Below are positions 60,966 through 64,000 of a DNA stretch of 64,000 bases, piece after piece. Numbering within the stretch: position 1 is the first letter of the stretch; the number at the start of each line of letters is the position of its first letter. Under the pieces are notes generated by a model, which saw nothing but the letters and a program-made list of their open reading frames with translations, did not search any database and was not told the DNA's origin. Position numbers and translations under genes: made by a program. The stretch comes from Pycnococcus provasolii (lineage: Eukaryota; Chlorophyta; Pseudoscourfieldiophyceae; Pseudoscourfieldiales). The stretch is from assembly GCA_049487715.1 (NCBI GenBank), contig CP150567.1, forward strand, positions 186,001-250,000. Direction: 5' to 3'.

Positions 60966-61790
60966 TCAGTAAAAGAAAGGCGCGCCGCATGTGCACGTTC
61001 GTCGGTTGCCCATGCACACGCCTTCAAACGTCGGGTTGCGCTTGGCAAACGACGAGTCGGGCGCGACGGAGAGCGCCCTGCGCTGGACATCGGCGAGGGC
61101 ATTTTGGTCTTGCTGAACTCTCAGAAAGAGGTTGAACAGCCTCATGGAGATGACGGCGTCCGTCACGGCGTCGTGGTTGGAGGTGCCGCGGTCGATGCCG
61201 AGCAGAGTTTTCGCGAGGTGGTCCTGTCCGAACACGCTGAAGGAGTTGTACTGCGGGTTCCAGACGCGGAATAGGCCCGCGAGGTCCACCATGCTCGCGA
61301 AGTCCGCATTCTCCTGCAGGCCCAGCCACTGAACGTCCGCGCGTATGTTCTGGCCGACGAGCACGGCATTTCTGGGAAGGTATTGCCTGAGGTACGCGAG
61401 CGCCGTTTCCAGAGGCATGCCGTGTTGTTCGAGCATTTCCTTGCTGAGTCCCGTGAGCGGCGTGAGGTAGCTCACGACAGGCAGCACGGGCTTGACGTAG
61501 AGGTTCAGGATGACGCGCTCCATCTGGTCAATGAGGCTAATTTGGGCGACGGCGCGAGCGTTGTGTTCGTTCCCTGTGGCGACGCACTCGACGTCGATGC
61601 TGTAGTACGGCTGGTTGGTTTGTAGCGGCACGACTGGCTGACCTGTCGCCTGCGCTTGCGGCCCCCCTGCTTGTGCGTCGACGTTGGCCGCCGCGGCCGC
61701 CGCCGCCGGTCCAGCACCAGCGGCGGTTGGATTCGCCGCGGTACCAGCGGCGGTAACAAACGGTTGCGCCTGTGCGTGTTGTGCCATCAT
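60966..61790 (-). CDS. DEDDh 3'-5' exonuclease (RNase T/ISG20-like)
   Basis: The 274-residue protein starts at ATG 61790 and ends at the TGA at 60966. After an Ala/Gln/Pro-rich leader of ~50 residues comes a complete RNase-T-type exonuclease fold. Acidic catalytic residues are Asp66 and Glu68 in YYSIDVECVATG (Exo I), Asp152 in GQNIRADVQWLGL (Exo II) and Asp211 in NHDAVTDAV (Exo III, with His206, the HxAxxD pattern of DEDDh enzymes). LTPLTGLSKEML matches the loop seen in ISG20/REX4-type enzymes. It ends in a Cys-rich tail (CMGNRRTCTCGAP). It would trim RNA or DNA 3' ends; the substrate is not readable. It is not a CAF1 deadenylase, which has a different Exo III order. Confidence 0.85.
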   Translation of the reverse strand: MMAQHAQAQPFVTAAGTAANPTAAGAGPAAAAAAANVDAQAGGPQAQATGQPVVPLQTNQPYYSIDVECVATGNEHNARAVAQISLIDQMERVILNLYVKPVLPVVSYLTPLTGLSKEMLEQHGMPLETALAYLRQYLPRNAVLVGQNIRADVQWLGLQENADFASMVDLAGLFRVWNPQYNSFSVFGQDHLAKTLLGIDRGTSNHDAVTDAVISMRLFNLFLRVQQDQNALADVQRRALSVAPDSSFAKRNPTFEGVCMGNRRTCTCGAPFFY

Positions 61791-62105
61791 ATTCTCAAAA
61801 AAAGAACGAGCAAACCACAAACAAGTTGTTCACGGGTTCCTTTCCCTTACAAAAAAGGCTCCAGGTATGTATGAGCAACTTACTTGATATAACAAGTAAG
61901 CAAGCTGACAGATACTGTGGACTGTACTCTAGGGTATGTCGAGCCTAACGTTAGCCTAACAAGCAGCACACGATACAACACGCGATACACAATACAACAC
62001 AATACACGTGATGGATGGAGAGATTCCGAGATAGGTGATACGACTGGACTCGACAACGACCGGCACAGGTCTTGAAGGCAGGGCCAGAAGACGGCTTGAA
62101 CGTTG

Positions 62106-62275
62106 GCGAAAGACGGCTAAAGTTTATGCAAGTCGGCGACGATGAGGCGATGAGGCTTGCCAGTCGGCGGCGTTGTGGCAAAGACGGCTATGTAGGTATG
62201 CAAGTCGGCGATGTGGCAAAGACGGCTATGTAGGAAGGCTTCTATCCCTCCGAGTCGGCGATGAGGCAAGTCGCT
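62106..62275. repeat. Imperfect tandem repeat, AGTCGGCG and GACGGCTA words
   Basis: Words AGTCGGCG (four copies) and GACGGCTA (three copies) alternate at about 40-48 bp spacing across 170 bp. Confidence 0.7.
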
Positions 62276-62718
62276 AAAAGTTTACCACAACACAGGACGG
62301 GTACAAACATGCATGTGTGATGTGTCATGATGTGTGAGTGAAGACAACAACTACAGTATGTACTGTAATTAAGTAATAAAGGTGATAAAAAGTGTGGTGT
62401 GGTGTAAATAACACTTTGCGCCGCCGCTTGAGGCTCAAGAAACACCGATCATCCGACAAACGCATCCGGCGTTAGGTCGGCGGAGAACAACGTGGCGATA
62501 GGTCGGCGGCGACGTGTCAGTTCGGGGATATAGTTCGGGTTTAGCAGAAGTACGCGCACTTAGGTCGTGTCTCGTAGAAACACTCTCCTGATATGACGGG
62601 CGATTTACGTTGGACCACTAAGTGGACCACTAATTTTTGGTCGACAAGCCCCCGACCACTTTGGGGATTCGCACTTGGTCTTGGACCACAGGACCATCCT
62701 AAAACTCAATTATTCCAT

Positions 62719-62800
62719 CCTCGTTTGAAAGGGGTTTGAAGTTTGAAACCTGTTTGAAACAGGGGTTTGAACTTTGAAAGGTGTAACTGAAAGGGGTTTG
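62719..62800. repeat. GTTTGAA-rich tandem and inverted repeat
   Basis: At least six GTTTGAA-type words occur within about 80 bp, some in inverted arrangement (CCTGTTTGAAACAGG). Confidence 0.7.
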
Positions 62801-63182
62801 AAAAGACCTTTGGAAAAGGGAATCTCTTCCAAAGGAGGGAGGGGGCGTGAGCGGAACCTGCGAGGAATCTCTTTTTCCGAACCGTCAAAACAAACCGTTG
62901 GAGACTTGAAGTCGATCTGTCAGTTCCCTGCTGGCACTTAGGTGGGAAGGGAAAAGTGTGAAAAAGTATCTCCCCCTCTAAGAAGTTTTTAGGCGAAGAA
63001 GGTGCGTGTTGTTTGTTTTTTTTGTGCTCATCCAACGCTCATATATCATTCTTCTTTTTTAGTGTTGTAGCTCCGCCATTCGCCTTCATTCGCAAAGGTG
63101 TCTTCTTCTTTGTGTGTGTCTCTCTCTGCTGCTGTGCTGATCAGATTGATTGACCCTTTACTGATTTTTTTCTATATAAAAG

Positions 63183-64000
63183 ATGATGACTCCTCCTCGG
63201 GGGAATCCTCCGTATCTTAAGAAGTCCGCTTCTCCTGGATCTCTCAGGTTAGCGCCTGAGAGGAGGATGTTACCACCGCGTCTTGGTGGTACTCATAAAT
63301 CGTACTCTCGCATCAGCATGTTGGACACAAAACGGAACGTCGCACAAGTCAACTACAACACGTCGGGACCAAGACCTGAAGAGTCGTCGTCGGCGTCGGC
63401 GTCGCACCACAGACGACACGCGTCTTCAGCAAACGCAACGACCTCCATGAACAACAGCCTCACCATTGGCATGCCAGTCACGCGCGACTTGCAAAAACTG
63501 AACGACATTTCCTCTCCACCGCTCGCTACCGTCGCCATGGCTGTGCCTTTCCGAACCAACGAAAACAATAGCAACAACCACGTCGAAGTTCTACTAGTCA
63601 CCACGATACGCAACGCGAAGTGGACATTTCCCAAGGGATCCGTGCGCTCGCCGTCGCCGACAACCACGCTAACGCCGTTCGAAATGAGACGACTCGAGTC
63701 GTCTGCGAGCGTGGCGGAGTGCCTCGAGGAGAGTGGCGCACTCGGTGTCACGTGGCACCCACATGACGACACTGGAAACGGAAATGAAAACTACCAGTCT
63801 CTCGCAAGGTACACGCAACAAACAAAAAAGAAGAAAATGAAGGCTCTGAAAGACGAGGAGCGTGACGTCGTCGTCGTGCACGGCGTGCACATTGGCCAGA
63901 CGTTCGAGCCTGACGATCCGCGCTGGCCGGTGGACGCCGAGGGATCGCGTGGCGCAAGAATGCGCGCGTGGATTCCGCTGAACCTTGCCATCCAGCAGGT
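63183..64000 (+). CDS. Nudix hydrolase-like protein, C-terminus cut off by window edge
   Basis: The frame runs open from ATG 63183 to the right edge. The first ~115 residues are Ser/Pro/Arg-rich and disordered. Then comes a Nudix entry (ATVAMAVPF, VEVLLVTTIRNAKWTFPKGS), as in the diphosphoinositol-polyphosphate/diadenosine-polyphosphate hydrolases. The Nudix box is split: after WTFPKGS an insert of about 16 residues (Ser/Pro/Thr) precedes SASVAECLEESGAL, which supplies the ExxEExG core. The Arg of the usual REUxEE is replaced by Ala (AECLEESG). Later text (HIGQTFEPDDPRWPVDAEG, RAWIPL) fits the end of the fold. Members remove phosphate chains from inositol pyrophosphates or dinucleotides. Because of the insert and the missing Arg, activity is uncertain. 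Confidence 0.8.
   Translation, partial: MMTPPRGNPPYLKKSASPGSLRLAPERRMLPPRLGGTHKSYSRISMLDTKRNVAQVNYNTSGPRPEESSSASASHHRRHASSANATTSMNNSLTIGMPVTRDLQKLNDISSPPLATVAMAVPFRTNENNSNNHVEVLLVTTIRNAKWTFPKGSVRSPSPTTTLTPFEMRRLESSASVAECLEESGALGVTWHPHDDTGNGNENYQSLARYTQQTKKKKMKALKDEERDVVVVHGVHIGQTFEPDDPRWPVDAEGSRGARMRAWIPLNLAIQQ

Larger units (their letters stand above)
61791..63182. other. Divergent intergenic region with two repeat fields
   Basis: This 1.39 kb stretch between the exonuclease and Nudix genes is one of the longest gene-free stretches here. It contains the tandem field at 62106-62275 and the GTTTGAA field at 62719-62800, plus T-runs near 63015-63060. No gene was supported. Confidence 0.5.

Noticed and set aside
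60966-61790. CAF1/POP2 deadenylase
   Set aside because: First impression from the DxE start; the Exo III block HDAVTD and the loop LTPLTGL fit the RNase T/ISG20 group instead.
1-64000. tRNA genes, rRNA and CRISPR arrays
   Set aside because: I scanned by eye for the tRNA B-box (GGTTCRANYCC) on both strands and for regularly spaced palindromic repeats. Nothing convincing was seen; a tRNAscan run would be decisive.

Overview
This window is nuclear DNA from a small eukaryote with a compact genome. The evidence is GT-AG introns, TTAGGG-type telomere-like repeats inside the sequence, nuclear genes (eIF5A, ribosomal protein S19, the cilium protein DRC2), and close packing of genes on both strands without operons. 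A chlorophyll-breakdown-type Rieske oxygenase, a DUF2470 flavin-barrel protein and several proteins with transit-peptide-like N-termini point to a photosynthetic protist. A green microalga of prasinophyte type is my best guess. DRC2 implies the lineage keeps motile cilia. I cannot name the species.

Layout. At 1-4052 a divergent pair encodes O-acetylhomoserine sulfhydrylase and homoserine O-acetyltransferase, two consecutive steps of the direct-sulfhydrylation route to homocysteine. At 4173-13639 lie a bestrophin-type channel, a broken BTB fragment, a large leucine-rich-repeat protein and acetyl-CoA synthetase. At 14258-15141 a small OB-fold single-strand DNA-binding gene sits between telomere-like repeats in opposite orientations. 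At 15334-21267 two related proteins sharing an unrecognised C-terminal domain flank the Rieske oxygenase. At 21451-29865 are an ankyrin protein with repeated WxxF motifs, a hypothetical protein and an ACT-CBS-kinase fusion. At 30856-40585 are a hypothetical protein, the DUF2470 protein, a membrane-anchored glycosyltransferase, a PH protein carrying five copies of an RRxS-type repeat, and a poorly resolved acidic gene. At 41783-54360 are a four-pass membrane protein, an intron-containing unknown, eIF5A, a candidate plastid membrane protein, DRC2 and RPS19. At 54511-64000 are a signal-anchor protein, an F-box protein, a spliced tail-anchored SAP-like protein, a DEDDh exonuclease and the start of a Nudix protein.

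Most genes are single-exon. Where introns occur, inferred from GT-AG borders and restored reading frame, they run from about 60 to 590 nt. Two large genes (21451-25793 and 36240-39963) need a one-base shift at a C-rich run to read through. Intergenic stretches are lower in GC and hold simple repeats, telomere-like blocks and a few short dispersed motifs. The only neighbours with an obvious joint function are the two methionine-pathway genes; the rest look like independent transcription units. No tRNA, rRNA, CRISPR array or intact mobile element was seen.
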